From Irineochytrium annulatum (lineage: Eukaryota > Chytridiomycota > Chytridiomycetes > Chytridiales > Chytridiaceae): DNA of 11,828 nt. Below the pieces are notes generated by a model. The model saw nothing but the letters and a program-made list of their open reading frames with translations. It was not told where the DNA came from and did no database searches. The stretch is from the NCBI GenBank assembly GCA_027600665.1, contig JADGJL010000936.1:1-11828 (forward strand). Reading direction: 5' to 3'. Below are positions 11,787-11,828 of this stretch, piece after piece; within the stretch, counting starts at the first letter, position 1; each line of letters begins with the position of its first letter. Position numbers and translations under genes: made by a program.

Positions 11787-11828
11787 CTACATCTGCATCA
11801 TCTCCTCCCCACCGCCCCCACCAGGACC
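11787..11828 (-). CDS. Possible 3' end of a minus-strand gene
   Basis: Reading the minus strand in from the right edge gives an open stretch of 13 codons, glycine-rich then EEMMQM, closing at TAG (11787-11789). The rest would lie beyond the window. A glycine-rich tail with methionines recalls the C-termini of some chaperones, but thirteen residues do not identify a family. The 120 bp to the left would be a shared convergent 3' region with RPB12. It may also be chance open frame in GC-rich sequence. Confidence 0.25.
   Translation of the reverse strand, partial: GPGGGGGEEMMQM

Overview
This window is nuclear DNA from a eukaryote with a compact, very intron-rich genome. About forty introns can be placed. 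Almost all are 32-73 nt, begin with GT, end with AG, and many carry a CTAAT/CTAAC/CTGAC-like branch site a few bases before the acceptor. No bacterial, organellar, viral or transposon gene was recognised. The gene content (cullin-2 type cullin, SH3-WW-PH-RhoGAP protein, dynactin p24, RPB12) points to an opisthokont. Tiny introns would fit an early-diverging, flagellated-fungus-like lineage. The cullin and the RhoGAP resemble animal families, so a unicellular relative of animals is also possible. This placement is inference.

Layout, left to right. At 215-720 (+) lies a small candidate gene built from about four diverged tandem units, each an exon piece plus a ~40-nt intron. At 1074-3961 (-) is a complete 16-exon cullin whose joined exons give 741 residues, close to the length of human CUL2. 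A ~700-bp divergent upstream region separates it from a three-exon gene at 4670-5637 (+) for a coiled-coil protein with a C-terminal PH-like domain. This gene converges on a 13-exon gene at 5791-8472 (-) with SH3, WW, PH and RhoGAP domains. A 151-bp divergent promoter gap leads to a coiled-coil gene at about 8624-9752 (+) whose family I could not identify. A ~620-bp stretch with conflicting reading follows. Then come a four-exon gene for the dynactin p24 subunit (10376-11131, +), a four-exon gene for RPB12 (11349-11667, +), and at the right edge a possible 3' end of a minus-strand gene.

The recognised genes share no single pathway. They serve ubiquitin ligation (cullin), Rho GTPase control (RhoGAP), dynein-based transport (p24) and transcription (RPB12). 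Exon boundaries come from reading frame, splice signals and remembered family motifs. The cullin, RhoGAP, p24 and RPB12 models close in frame from start to stop with all phases consistent.
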